64,000 bases of DNA, taken from Actinomycetota bacterium (GTDB lineage: Bacteria > Actinomycetota > Thermoleophilia > BMS3ABIN01). Below are positions 45,090-53,123 of the stretch, in pieces. Where the stretch lies: assembly GCA_023382335.1 (NCBI GenBank), contig JAMCPM010000006.1, positions 320,372-384,371 on the forward strand, in the 5' to 3' direction. Each line of letters opens with the position of its first letter. Within the stretch, counting starts at the first letter, position 1. Below the pieces are notes generated by a model. It did no database searches and was not told the origin of the DNA. It saw only the letters and a program-made list of their open reading frames with translations. The position numbers were made by a program, and so were the translations under genes.

Positions 45090-45563
45090 ATGATGAGACT
45101 TACCAGCGAAACTTTCCCGGACGGCGGCCGAATCCCGCGTGAGTCTGCCTGCACTGCCAAGGGTGGCGGCAACCTTTCGCCGCAGGTCTCCTGGCAGGGA
45201 CAGCCCGACGGCACCGGCTCATTTGCCCTGGTGATGGACGATGAGAACCCGCCCTGCGGCAGCGGGGACGACGCCTGCGTTCACTGGGCGCTCTTCAATA
45301 TTCCCGCTTCCGTGAAAGGCCTGCGGGAGGGCCAGGGCGCGGAAGAAATCAAAGCCACGGAAGGATTGACTTATAACGGCCAGGCCGGCTATGCCGGTCC
45401 CTGCCCTCCCCGTCCCCATTCATACAAGCTGACTGTCTTTGCGCTCAGGCCGGGAGCGGCCGCAGTGCCCGGGGGAATCAGGTTGACCAGAAGCAGTTTT
45501 GCGTCCCGCTATGCCGAGGAGATACTCGACCACGCGACTATCGAGGCGACATTCTCGCCCTAG
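45090..45563 (+). CDS. YbhB/YbcL (PEBP-like) protein
   Basis: 157 residues from ATG 45090, GGGAGG twelve bases upstream. PEBP fold: ESACTAKGGGNLSPQVSW, LVMDDENPPC, VHWALFNIPASV, and GYAGPCPPRPHSYKLTVFAL. These proteins bind phosphate-like ligands; bacterial role unclear. A 14-bp direct duplication (GACTAGAGATTA-type, 45034-45060) precedes the gene in the leader. Confidence 0.9.
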   Translation: MMRLTSETFPDGGRIPRESACTAKGGGNLSPQVSWQGQPDGTGSFALVMDDENPPCGSGDDACVHWALFNIPASVKGLREGQGAEEIKATEGLTYNGQAGYAGPCPPRPHSYKLTVFALRPGAAAVPGGIRLTRSSFASRYAEEILDHATIEATFSP

Positions 45564-45572
45564 AAGCGCCGG

Positions 45573-45926
45573 CTAGTAATCTATCGTGGGACTGATGCCA
45601 ACGTAGTTATGGCACTTGTCGCAGAAATTGGTCCGGTCGGTGTGGCAGGACTCGCACTGCTTGGTGCTCTGTCCCGGCTGCTTGAGTATGTTCATGTGAT
45701 TGCGCATGTAGCTGAGATCGACTGCGCCGTTGGGAAGCAGCGGCTTGGGTAGATTGGCCGCATACTGATCCATGATGGCGCTGTACTGCTGCGCGGATGC
45801 GCTCACCGATATCGGGCTGGGATCGCCGTTGAAGAAGTGCCCGCTGCCGGCGTAGACGGAAAACGGCAGGTAAAGAATAGCCGCGAATATGATCAGGACG
45901 ATGATTGCCTTCAGTCTCATGCTCAT
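45573..45926 (-). CDS. dsrJ: DsrJ-like multihaem cytochrome c with only two haem sites
   Basis: 117 residues; ATG overlaps the dsrK stop (ATGA). One N-terminal hydrophobic helix (AIIVLIIFAAILYLPFSVYA) anchors it or is a signal. The end reads CESCH...FCDKCHNYVGISPTIDY. DsrJ proteins normally continue after the NYxG region to a third CxxCH. Here the protein stops, no such motif follows in any frame, and no other cysteine exists, so neither the third haem nor a Cys ligand is possible. Probably a reduced DsrJ that passes electrons with DsrM and DsrK. Confidence 0.75.
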   Translation of the reverse strand: MSMRLKAIIVLIIFAAILYLPFSVYAGSGHFFNGDPSPISVSASAQQYSAIMDQYAANLPKPLLPNGAVDLSYMRNHMNILKQPGQSTKQCESCHTDRTNFCDKCHNYVGISPTIDY

Positions 45927-47485
45927 GCTTTAGCTCCCAGTTCTATAGCCCTGGCGACCAACTGGTGCACGCCTCCCGCCGTTGTCATTGGCACTCCATA
46001 CTTGGGCATGATTTTTGTGAATTGAGCCTTGCAGATGGCGCAGATCAGCGCCATGAAGTTGACTCCGTCGCTTTCCATGACACTGTGCAGCGCCTGCATG
46101 CGGGGCATGGCGCCCTGGATCCTTATCTGCAGGATCTCGTCGCTCAGCAGTCCGCCGCCGCCGCCGCAACAGAAAGTCTTCTCATGGATGGTGTCCTTGT
46201 CCATGTCCACGAACTTGTTGCACGACGCCCTGATCAGATCCCTGGGAATGGTGAACTGCCCGCCGGGCTTGTCGCCCATCGCCGATCCCCGGGCCACGTT
46301 GCATGAGTCATGGAAGGTGACGGTGAGATCATCATTGGCCGACTTGTCCAGCTTGATGGCCCCACGATTCACCAGGTCGAGGGTGAACTCGCAGATGTGC
46401 TGCGGCGAGGGATACTTCGGGTCCAGTGTGTCGAAGGGCCCGATCAGGGTGTTCCAGAATGAATAAGCCACGCGCCAGGCATGCCCGCACTCGCCGACGA
46501 CCAGGCGCTTGGGCTTGATCTCGCGGATGGCGTCGGAGACGCGTGAGGCCACCTTCTGCATCTGGCCGTAGTTACCAATGAACATGCCGAAGTTGCCGGC
46601 CTCGGAAGCGGCGGTGCTGAAGGTCCAGCTGATGCCCGCCTGGTGGAACACTTTGGCGTAACCGAGCAGCGATTCGACATGCGGTGAAGCAAAGAAGTCA
46701 GCCGAGGGCGTGACCATCAGCACCTCGGCGCCGACCTCATCCAGAGGCAGGCGGATCTTCTGGCCGGTCTCTTCCTCGAGATCTTCCTCGGTGGATTCAA
46801 GCGTCGCTTTCAGCGCCTTGGGGTTCATGCCCAGATTGTTGCCGACTGTATGGACCTTGCCGATGATCTCGTTCACATATTTCTGCCCCAGGCCAATGCT
46901 GTCCATTATCTCCCGGGCCGCCATCGAGATCTCGGCGGTGTCGATACCGTAAGGGCAGAAAACCGAACAGCGGCGGCACTGCGAGCACTGGTGGAAGTAG
47001 GCATACCACTCGCCGAGGACGTTCAGGTCCAGCCTGTGCGCCCCGGCCAGCTTGCCGAAGAGCTTGCCCTCAGTGGTGAAATACTTCTTGTATACCTTGC
47101 GCAGGAGCTCGGCCCGGGCCACCGGCATGTTGTTGGGATCGCCGGTGCCGAGGTAGAACTGGCACTTGTCGGTGCAGGAGCCGCACCTGACACAGGTGTC
47201 GAGGTAGACCTGCAGGGACTTGTACTTCTCCAGCAGCTCGCCCAGCTTGCGGACGGCGGCTTCCTCCCAGTTGTCTACCAGCGTTTCCGGAAAACCCAGT
47301 TTGGCCTGGATCTCCGGCTTTGCCATGTAAGGTTTTACGTCGGCGGTCACACCCTTGACGATCAGGCCTTCCTCGACACGGGGCATGAAGACTTCGCCGG
47401 TTAGTTCCGGAGCCTTGAAATCCTTGTTTGGGGTTGACGCGGAGACTATCTCTGCAGGTGTCTTTTCGACGGTTTTTTCAGCCAT
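45923..47485 (-). CDS. dsrK: DsrK/HdrD-like iron-sulfur protein
   Basis: 520 residues. Two ferredoxin 4Fe-4S motifs near residues 96-165 (CVRCGSCTDKC with later C, and CSQCRRCSVFCPYG). Two CCG-type domains follow, including VVGECGHAWR, HDSCNVARGS and KTFCCGGGGGLLSDE, which by homology to HdrB/D hold a special 4Fe-4S cluster for disulfide chemistry. In the Dsr complex this subunit reduces the DsrC trisulfide/disulfide. Operon order M-K-J, no O or P genes. No dsrAB or dsrC in the window, so the physiological partner is unknown. Confidence 0.88.
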   Translation of the reverse strand: MAEKTVEKTPAEIVSASTPNKDFKAPELTGEVFMPRVEEGLIVKGVTADVKPYMAKPEIQAKLGFPETLVDNWEEAAVRKLGELLEKYKSLQVYLDTCVRCGSCTDKCQFYLGTGDPNNMPVARAELLRKVYKKYFTTEGKLFGKLAGAHRLDLNVLGEWYAYFHQCSQCRRCSVFCPYGIDTAEISMAAREIMDSIGLGQKYVNEIIGKVHTVGNNLGMNPKALKATLESTEEDLEEETGQKIRLPLDEVGAEVLMVTPSADFFASPHVESLLGYAKVFHQAGISWTFSTAASEAGNFGMFIGNYGQMQKVASRVSDAIREIKPKRLVVGECGHAWRVAYSFWNTLIGPFDTLDPKYPSPQHICEFTLDLVNRGAIKLDKSANDDLTVTFHDSCNVARGSAMGDKPGGQFTIPRDLIRASCNKFVDMDKDTIHEKTFCCGGGGGLLSDEILQIRIQGAMPRMQALHSVMESDGVNFMALICAICKAQFTKIMPKYGVPMTTAGGVHQLVARAIELGAKA

Positions 47486-47531
47486 TGTTTATCCTCTCAC
47501 CACTACAGATCTTATTATTTGCCAAGTTCTC

Positions 47532-48338
47532 CTAGGGGTCAGGAGACTCTTTGCCGACGATGAGCGCATGCGGAGCCGGCACCGGATCCTGAGACTTGGC
47601 CCGGCGGGGGTTCTTGACCGTCCAGGGGCCCCAGCGCTTTTTCCTGGAATTATCAATCTGGTTACGCGTCGGGCTGAAGAAGATTCCGACCGCGTGGATA
47701 AGCTTGCTGAAGGGGAAGTAGATCAGCAGCAACATCACCAGGCTGAAATGGATCAGGAACAGCCTGTTGCCGGGAACGGTCCCGGGATTGAACGTGAACA
47801 GGCCGCCAACGAACATCTTGATGTCAGGAAGATCCGCCCTGACGCCGCCGCCCTCCCAGAACCTGGAGAGAAGCCCGGTGGTGGCGATGCACATCAGCAG
47901 GCCCAGCAACAGATAGTCGTTGAAGACTGAAATATAGAAATGCCTGTCGATGACCAGCCGCAGGATAAACAGGAAAGCCAGGGCCGATAGCAGAATAAAT
48001 CCGGTATAAAGGTCAAAATTCACCAGATTGTCAAAAAAGGCGGGAGTCGCGGGGAAAAGAAATCTCAGGTGCTTCATGAAGACAAAGAGGCCGGCCAGAT
48101 GGAAGACGTAGCCACCCGCCCAGATGAGCTTGTTGCTCTTGAAGAGGCTCTTGAAAAGGACGACCTCCTGCACCACGCGCGAGCCGACGCCGATGCCGGT
48201 CTTGGGAGCGGGCGTAAGCGGGATCTTAAGGGGGGCCGGTGTGGCAGCGTACTTCCAGACTTTCAGCAAAACGCCGACCAGGAAAATGTCGACGGCAATA
48301 TAAAAATATGCGCTAAAAACAATGGTCAACCAGGTCAT
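47532..48338 (-). CDS. dsrM: DsrM/NarI-like membrane cytochrome b subunit
   Basis: 268 residues from ATG 48338 with a strong AAGGAGGAAAT. Six membrane helices with histidines at the right positions for two haems b (GGYVFHLAGLFVFMKH, LFLIHFSLVMLLLIYFPFSKLIHAVG), and SPTRNQ near the end, typical of DsrM. Membrane quinol dehydrogenase module that supplies electrons to DsrK. Spaced 46 bp from dsrK. First gene of the three-gene operon. Confidence 0.88.
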   Translation of the reverse strand: MTWLTIVFSAYFYIAVDIFLVGVLLKVWKYAATPAPLKIPLTPAPKTGIGVGSRVVQEVVLFKSLFKSNKLIWAGGYVFHLAGLFVFMKHLRFLFPATPAFFDNLVNFDLYTGFILLSALAFLFILRLVIDRHFYISVFNDYLLLGLLMCIATTGLLSRFWEGGGVRADLPDIKMFVGGLFTFNPGTVPGNRLFLIHFSLVMLLLIYFPFSKLIHAVGIFFSPTRNQIDNSRKKRWGPWTVKNPRRAKSQDPVPAPHALIVGKESPDP

Positions 48339-48597
48339 ATTTCCTCCTTGAACGCCAGAAATACCTCCGCAGGTATGGATTATTATGAGGTAGACAATGA
48401 AATTAGTCAAATAAGCCATGTTCGTATGGTTAGGTGGGCGAATCCAGCTATTATTCTTCCATTGGCTAGCTTAGAGGCGCACTAGTATACTCTCTACAGG
48501 TGGTATTAACTGTTTTTAACGGCAGGAAGACCTGCATACTGCGAAGCACGTCGGGACGGGGCCCGGGTTCACAATCCAGCTTTTATTCATCCAAGCC

Positions 48598-49602
48598 ATG
48601 AAAAGAAAACTAACAGTCAGTGTGGTAATTCCCAATTTTGGAAGAGGGGAAGAGGTCCTGGAATGCATCAAATCGATCCGGGAATCCCTTTATCCGCCGG
48701 ACGAGATCGTGGTCGTCGACGATTGCAGCACTGACGACTCCGTAGAATTCCTCAGGTCAAACGGCATCACCGTAGTCGAGCATAGCGAGAATCAGGGAAC
48801 CGCCACAGCCAGAAATACCGGCGCTAAAAACTCCACCGGAGAAATCCTTGTCTTTATTGATTCAGATGTAGTGATTCATGAGGATACGATCCAGAAATGC
48901 ATGGATCGCTTCGAGCGCGATCAGGCAGTATCGGTAATCGTTGGAATGCCGGATAAAACCAATAAATATCCCGGCGTCGTCACCGCCCACTTTCTGATGA
49001 GAATGTATTTCAGGCTACTGAAATTTTCTGAAAACGTTTCTTATACCAATGGCACCATGACCGCGGTAAGAAGAAATGTCTTCGAAAAGCTGGGCGGCTA
49101 TAACGAGAACCTGAAGACTCCGGGAATCGAAGATGCCGAGTTCGGGCTGGAAGCATACCGCAATAACGAAAAGATCTTTCTGGATAAGACCAACCTGGTG
49201 ACGCATAACAAGAAAATCGATTTTTGGGGTCTCATCAGAAGTGATATGGCCAGGACTGTCGATCGCGTGTTCTTCATGTTTCGCAAAAGGCAGGTGCAAT
49301 CGATCCTGGCGGAAAAACGCTTCCTGACGATCTCCATGTCCCAGATAATTTCGGCGCTGACAGCACCCGCCATTCTTGTCTTCCTTCTCCTGACGATATA
49401 TTCCCGGTTATTTCTGATTCCTCTCGCCGTCTGCCTGATCTCATTCTTCTTCCTGAACCAGGAGTACCTTGCCTTCATAAAAAAAGAAGCGGGGCTCGCT
49501 TCTTCGATCAAGATCTATTTATTACTGCTTGTCGATATGTTTTTCGTGAACCTGGCTTTTTTGAAAGGAATGACCCTTTATGCTCTGGGCCGGAGGTACT
49601 AG
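48598..49602 (+). CDS. Family 2 glycosyltransferase with C-terminal membrane helices
   Basis: 334 residues. GT-A domain: SVVIPNFGRGEEVLECIKS, VVVDDCSTDDS, GTATARNTGAKNSTGE, and the D-x-D in LVFIDSDVVIHED. EDAEFGLE is the acceptor-side acidic motif. Two or three hydrophobic helices at the C-terminus (about 245-330) anchor it, as in hyaluronan-synthase-like or dolichyl-type GT2 enzymes. AT-richer and spaced differently from the neighbours. The radical SAM gene starts 3 bp after its stop. Product unknown. Confidence 0.88.
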   Translation: MKRKLTVSVVIPNFGRGEEVLECIKSIRESLYPPDEIVVVDDCSTDDSVEFLRSNGITVVEHSENQGTATARNTGAKNSTGEILVFIDSDVVIHEDTIQKCMDRFERDQAVSVIVGMPDKTNKYPGVVTAHFLMRMYFRLLKFSENVSYTNGTMTAVRRNVFEKLGGYNENLKTPGIEDAEFGLEAYRNNEKIFLDKTNLVTHNKKIDFWGLIRSDMARTVDRVFFMFRKRQVQSILAEKRFLTISMSQIISALTAPAILVFLLLTIYSRLFLIPLAVCLISFFFLNQEYLAFIKKEAGLASSIKIYLLLLVDMFFVNLAFLKGMTLYALGRRY

Positions 49603-49605
49603 AAG

Positions 49606-50682
49606 TTGAAGCATTATCTGCAAAGCGCGGTTAATTATATGGTCAGGTCGAGGCCGTTCGAGGTCACGGTCTTTCTGACCTCGTCCTGCAACTTCAAATG
49701 CGATCATTGTTTTTACTGGAAGGAGTTAAACCGGAAAGGTGAACTGACTCTGGAAGAATTCAAAGCTATCGCGCGGACGATGCCCACGCTCGAAAGGCTG
49801 ATATTCACCGGAGGAGAACCGTTTTTACGCGAGGACATCGATGAGATAATCGCTGAATTTTACCGGCATGCCCATCCCATGTATATAACCATTCCCACCA
49901 ATGGTTATATGACGAACACCATTGTCGAAAAAACCACGAGCATCCTGGAAAAAGCGCCTGACTGCTTTGTGAATATCAGCCTCCAGCTCAATGACCTGGG
50001 TGAGGACAGGGATGAGTTCGTAAAGGTAAAGGGAAGCTTCGATCACCTGGTCAATACCGCCAACGAGCTGGCCAGGCTCAAGAAAAGGTTTCCAAACCTG
50101 GGGCTGACCTCGATCTGCATTCAAACTTCCGAGAACGAAGAAAGGCTCCAGCAGATATATGATTTTGCACAAATGGATCTGGCGGCGGACAACTTCGCCT
50201 TTTCAATCGTAAGAGGCAATCCCAGGAACCCGGATATAAAAAATATCGATCCGCAGATATATCGTCAGATGTGCCAACAACTGCTTGAGTCGTATAAAAA
50301 CAAGCATACTGATAGCAGGATCCCGTTATATAAATTCTTCCTGACCAATCGTGAGCTTGTTTACGACTACACGTACAAGACCCTGGTTGAAGACTCCTAC
50401 CAGGTCAAGTGTTATGCCGGCGTTCTCAGAGCGGTGATCCGGGAAAATGGTGCTGTCTATCCCTGCGAGATACTGATGGAACAGGGGGATGAATTTTCAA
50501 TCGGCAATCTTCGCGATCACGGCCTGGATTTCATGAAGCTCTGGAAGTCCAGTGAAAGAAAAGAAGTATACCGGCGAATTACCGAGCAAAAGTGCTTCTG
50601 CACTCATGGCTGCGACATGATGGTCAACACCATGTTTAATCGAAAATTCCCGTTTCTGGTGGCAAGGAAACTGGTTTCTTAA
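49606..50682 (+). CDS. Radical SAM/SPASM domain protein
   Basis: 358 residues from TTG 49606, with GGAGG upstream inside the end of the GT2 gene. The radical SAM motif is CNFKCDHC (about 27-34), followed by FTGGEPFLRED. The C-terminal SPASM region supplies extra cysteines: KCYAG, YPCEI and the final QKCFCTHGCD, for auxiliary Fe-S clusters. Some members modify peptides, others sugars or lipids. Coupling with a glycosyltransferase and no precursor-peptide gene nearby argues for a glycan or lipid role, without proof. Confidence 0.9.
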   Translation: MKHYLQSAVNYMVRSRPFEVTVFLTSSCNFKCDHCFYWKELNRKGELTLEEFKAIARTMPTLERLIFTGGEPFLREDIDEIIAEFYRHAHPMYITIPTNGYMTNTIVEKTTSILEKAPDCFVNISLQLNDLGEDRDEFVKVKGSFDHLVNTANELARLKKRFPNLGLTSICIQTSENEERLQQIYDFAQMDLAADNFAFSIVRGNPRNPDIKNIDPQIYRQMCQQLLESYKNKHTDSRIPLYKFFLTNRELVYDYTYKTLVEDSYQVKCYAGVLRAVIRENGAVYPCEILMEQGDEFSIGNLRDHGLDFMKLWKSSERKEVYRRITEQKCFCTHGCDMMVNTMFNRKFPFLVARKLVS

Positions 50683-51719
50683 TTCCCCGCAAGTCCGCCC
50701 ACGCGCCTGAAATTGAAGATCGAATCCGTGCCGGCGCACAGCAGTATGAACAGCGGCAGTAGCAAAAAAGCGATGATATCACCGGTGAAGCTGCCGGCAC
50801 TGACAATGCCAAGAGTCGCCAGCAGGCCAAAGAACGCCATGTGCAACAGATAGACCGGGTAGGAATGCCTGCCGACCCGGGTCAGGGCCTTCTGCAGGAA
50901 CAGGCGGTCGGGATTCAGCGCTATCGAAAACAGGCAGGCGCAAAAGCAGGCAAGAATAAAGACCAGCGAAACCGGCACGGTGTAGTCCTGGAATCCTGAT
51001 TCGGTGTAGCGGATCCCGAACAGGGATACTTCCAGCACAGTCCAGGAAACCAGGCAGGCCGTGAAGCTGTTCAACCTCCCACCGTATAGCGACAGCAATG
51101 GCTTGATCGCCAGTCCCATCGAAAAAAGAATCAGATTACCGAGGATGAGATCCAGGTAATATGGCACGCCCCAGGAAAAAGTCGCACCCCTGAGAACAGA
51201 CTGCATACTCGGCGGGATCAGAAGGGCGATGATAACCGCGCTCGCCAGCAAGTATCTTGCCGGCCCCAACTTCCGCAGGAGCAGATATATGAATGGCGCC
51301 GCCAGATAGCACTGGATGATCGCCGGCACGAACCAGAATATGCCCGTGGTATCAAGTGATTGGCCTCCAAGATACGTTACCGCCGTCTGCCAGCTGAGTT
51401 CATGCAGTTGCCGGTATTCACCCGGAAAGAAGAATGGCGTTATCAGCAGGGCCAGCCAGTAGAGAGGATATATCCGAAGTGCCCGGTCGAGATAGAATCT
51501 GGCGATCAGCCTGGTGGAGGCGCCATCGCGCAGACGCCTTTCGAGTGAACAATAAATGGCGTAACCGCTGAGCACGAAGAAAAGTGCGATGACGCCGCGG
51601 GGAACTATGCTGATCCAGCCAAGATAGAAATCAGTGTGATAATGCTGGGTGTAATGAGCAAACAGAACCACAAAGAGAGCGATCCCCTTGATGTAGTCAG
51701 TGGTCTGTCTGGTGTCCAT
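50679..51719 (-). CDS. Acyltransferase 3 family membrane protein
   Basis: 346 residues, about ten helices. N-terminal catalytic region: YIKGIALFVVLFAHYTQHYH with the essential His, then FFVLSGYAIYCSLE and the R-x10-H-type arginine in LDRALRIYPLYWLAL. OafA/YrhL-like O-acyltransferases add acetyl or other acyl groups to cell-surface sugars. It converges with and overlaps the radical SAM gene by 4 bp. Confidence 0.9.
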   Translation of the reverse strand: MDTRQTTDYIKGIALFVVLFAHYTQHYHTDFYLGWISIVPRGVIALFFVLSGYAIYCSLERRLRDGASTRLIARFYLDRALRIYPLYWLALLITPFFFPGEYRQLHELSWQTAVTYLGGQSLDTTGIFWFVPAIIQCYLAAPFIYLLLRKLGPARYLLASAVIIALLIPPSMQSVLRGATFSWGVPYYLDLILGNLILFSMGLAIKPLLSLYGGRLNSFTACLVSWTVLEVSLFGIRYTESGFQDYTVPVSLVFILACFCACLFSIALNPDRLFLQKALTRVGRHSYPVYLLHMAFFGLLATLGIVSAGSFTGDIIAFLLLPLFILLCAGTDSIFNFRRVGGLAGN

Positions 51720-51767
51720 TTTTTTGTCTCGTCGGACATTCGTTTGGCAGGAAGAAAATGGAACCTA

Positions 51768-51843
51768 TGGAGCCGACGTGCGGAGTCGAACCGCAGACCT
51801 GCTCATTACGAGTGAGCTGCTCTACCAGCTGAGCTACGTCGGC
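51768..51843 (-). tRNA. tRNA-Thr (CGU anticodon)
   Basis: 76 nt with CCA encoded. Acceptor GCCGACG/CGTCGGC, anticodon stem GCTCA/TGAGC with loop CTCGTAA, T-arm GCGG-TTCGACT-CCGC. Second Thr isoacceptor in the window. Located between glycan genes; flanks show no repeats. Confidence 0.95.
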
Positions 51844-51978
51844 TAGAGGCGAAGAGAGTGAGTCGTTCCGTCATGCAGATCGAATCCCCGCTTCGCGGTC
51901 TTTAATTATAGCGAAGGGGCTGTGAGTAGGAAAATCCGGAGCGGGCGCCCTGTCCCCTGTCTTGCTTCTGTCCGGTGG

Positions 51979-53076
51979 TTAGCGGGCCAACTCGCGGTAG
52001 AGATCGAGCGTCTTGGCCACGGCGTTGTCCCAGGAGAAAAGCGCCGCGCGCTCGCGGCCGCGCCGGCGAAGCCTCTGCTTGAGGCTGTCGTTGGTGAGAA
52101 CCTCGGTGACGGCCGCGCTCAGGGCGGCCGAACGCGGGGCCACCAGCAGGCCGCCGTCGCCGACCACCTCGGGCAGGCTCGATGAGTTCGAGCACACCAC
52201 CGGCGTGCCGCAGGCCATCGCCTCCAGCGGCGGCAGGCCGAAGCCCTCGTACAGCGAAGGATAGACGAACAGGTCTGCGGCGGAATAAAGGGCCGGCAGA
52301 TCCTGGTCGGCGATGAATCCGGGGATGACGACCAGCCCGCCCACACCCCGGCGCCCGGCCTCCTTCTTGACCTCCAGCCAGTCGCCGCTCTTCTCACCGG
52401 CCAGCACCAGCTTGTAATGCGACCTGATCTTCGGCGACAGCGCCGCGAAAGCGCTGACGAGCGCACCCACATTCTTGTGGGCCACAAATTCTCCCAGCCA
52501 CAAAATATGCGGCCGGCCGATCTTGTACTTGGCCATGACCGTCTCGATCTCCGCTTCGCTGCGGGGCCCGAACTCGCGGCCGACGCCGTCGAGGATCACC
52601 GACACCTTTCCCAGAGGCAGGCTGAAATGGGCCAGCAGGTAAGATTGCGAGACAGTCGACACCGTGATGACGTGGTCGGCTTTCTGGATGGCGTCCGCCA
52701 ACAGGCCGCGATAGGCGCGACGCTGCCGGAAACTGGGAATCGACTTGGGAAACAGCAGCGGGATGATGTCATGCGCCGTCACCAGCAGCGGACAGTCCAG
52801 ACTGTTCGGCGCCACTACGTACGGCGTGTGGAAAAGCGAGCAATCGGCCTTGTTGACGATGCCGCCGATCTTGTTGAGATTGCGCGAAGAGAATACTTCC
52901 TGGTTCAGACGCACCATGGTGAAATTCTCGCCGGCGGGGAGCCGGTCCTTGGTGTCGTCATTGTAGAAACAGACGACCTCCAGGTCGGGGACCTGCGAAA
53001 ACTGCTTGAGCAGGTTGCGGGAATATGTCCCCACTCCCTTCCAGGAAATAAAACGGGCGTCAAAACCTATTCGCAA
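51979..53076 (-). CDS. Family 4 glycosyltransferase
   Basis: 365 residues. GT-B fold: [21 protein letters not shown], then [23 protein letters not shown]-terminal EX7E motif region [21 protein letters not shown] and [17 protein letters not shown]. Retaining enzyme that transfers sugars (often mannose or glucose) from nucleotide donors in the cytoplasm. Separate transcription unit, ends 135 bp from the tRNA-Thr. Confidence 0.93.
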   Translation of the reverse strand: MRIGFDARFISWKGVGTYSRNLLKQFSQVPDLEVVCFYNDDTKDRLPAGENFTMVRLNQEVFSSRNLNKIGGIVNKADCSLFHTPYVVAPNSLDCPLLVTAHDIIPLLFPKSIPSFRQRRAYRGLLADAIQKADHVITVSTVSQSYLLAHFSLPLGKVSVILDGVGREFGPRSEAEIETVMAKYKIGRPHILWLGEFVAHKNVGALVSAFAALSPKIRSHYKLVLAGEKSGDWLEVKKEAGRRGVGGLVVIPGFIADQDLPALYSAADLFVYPSLYEGFGLPPLEAMACGTPVVCSNSSSLPEVVGDGGLLVAPRSAALSAAVTEVLTNDSLKQRLRRRGRERAALFSWDNAVAKTLDLYRELAR

Positions 53077-53123
53077 ATTTCCTCCATCAGAAATTGCCGC
53101 GGGACGAAGCGGATACCCGGCGG

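Noticed and set aside
49015-50739. Short RiPP precursor gene next to the radical SAM enzyme
   Set aside because: Small frames here are antisense shadows; none has a leader-core layout, a ribosome site or a Cys/Thr-rich end.
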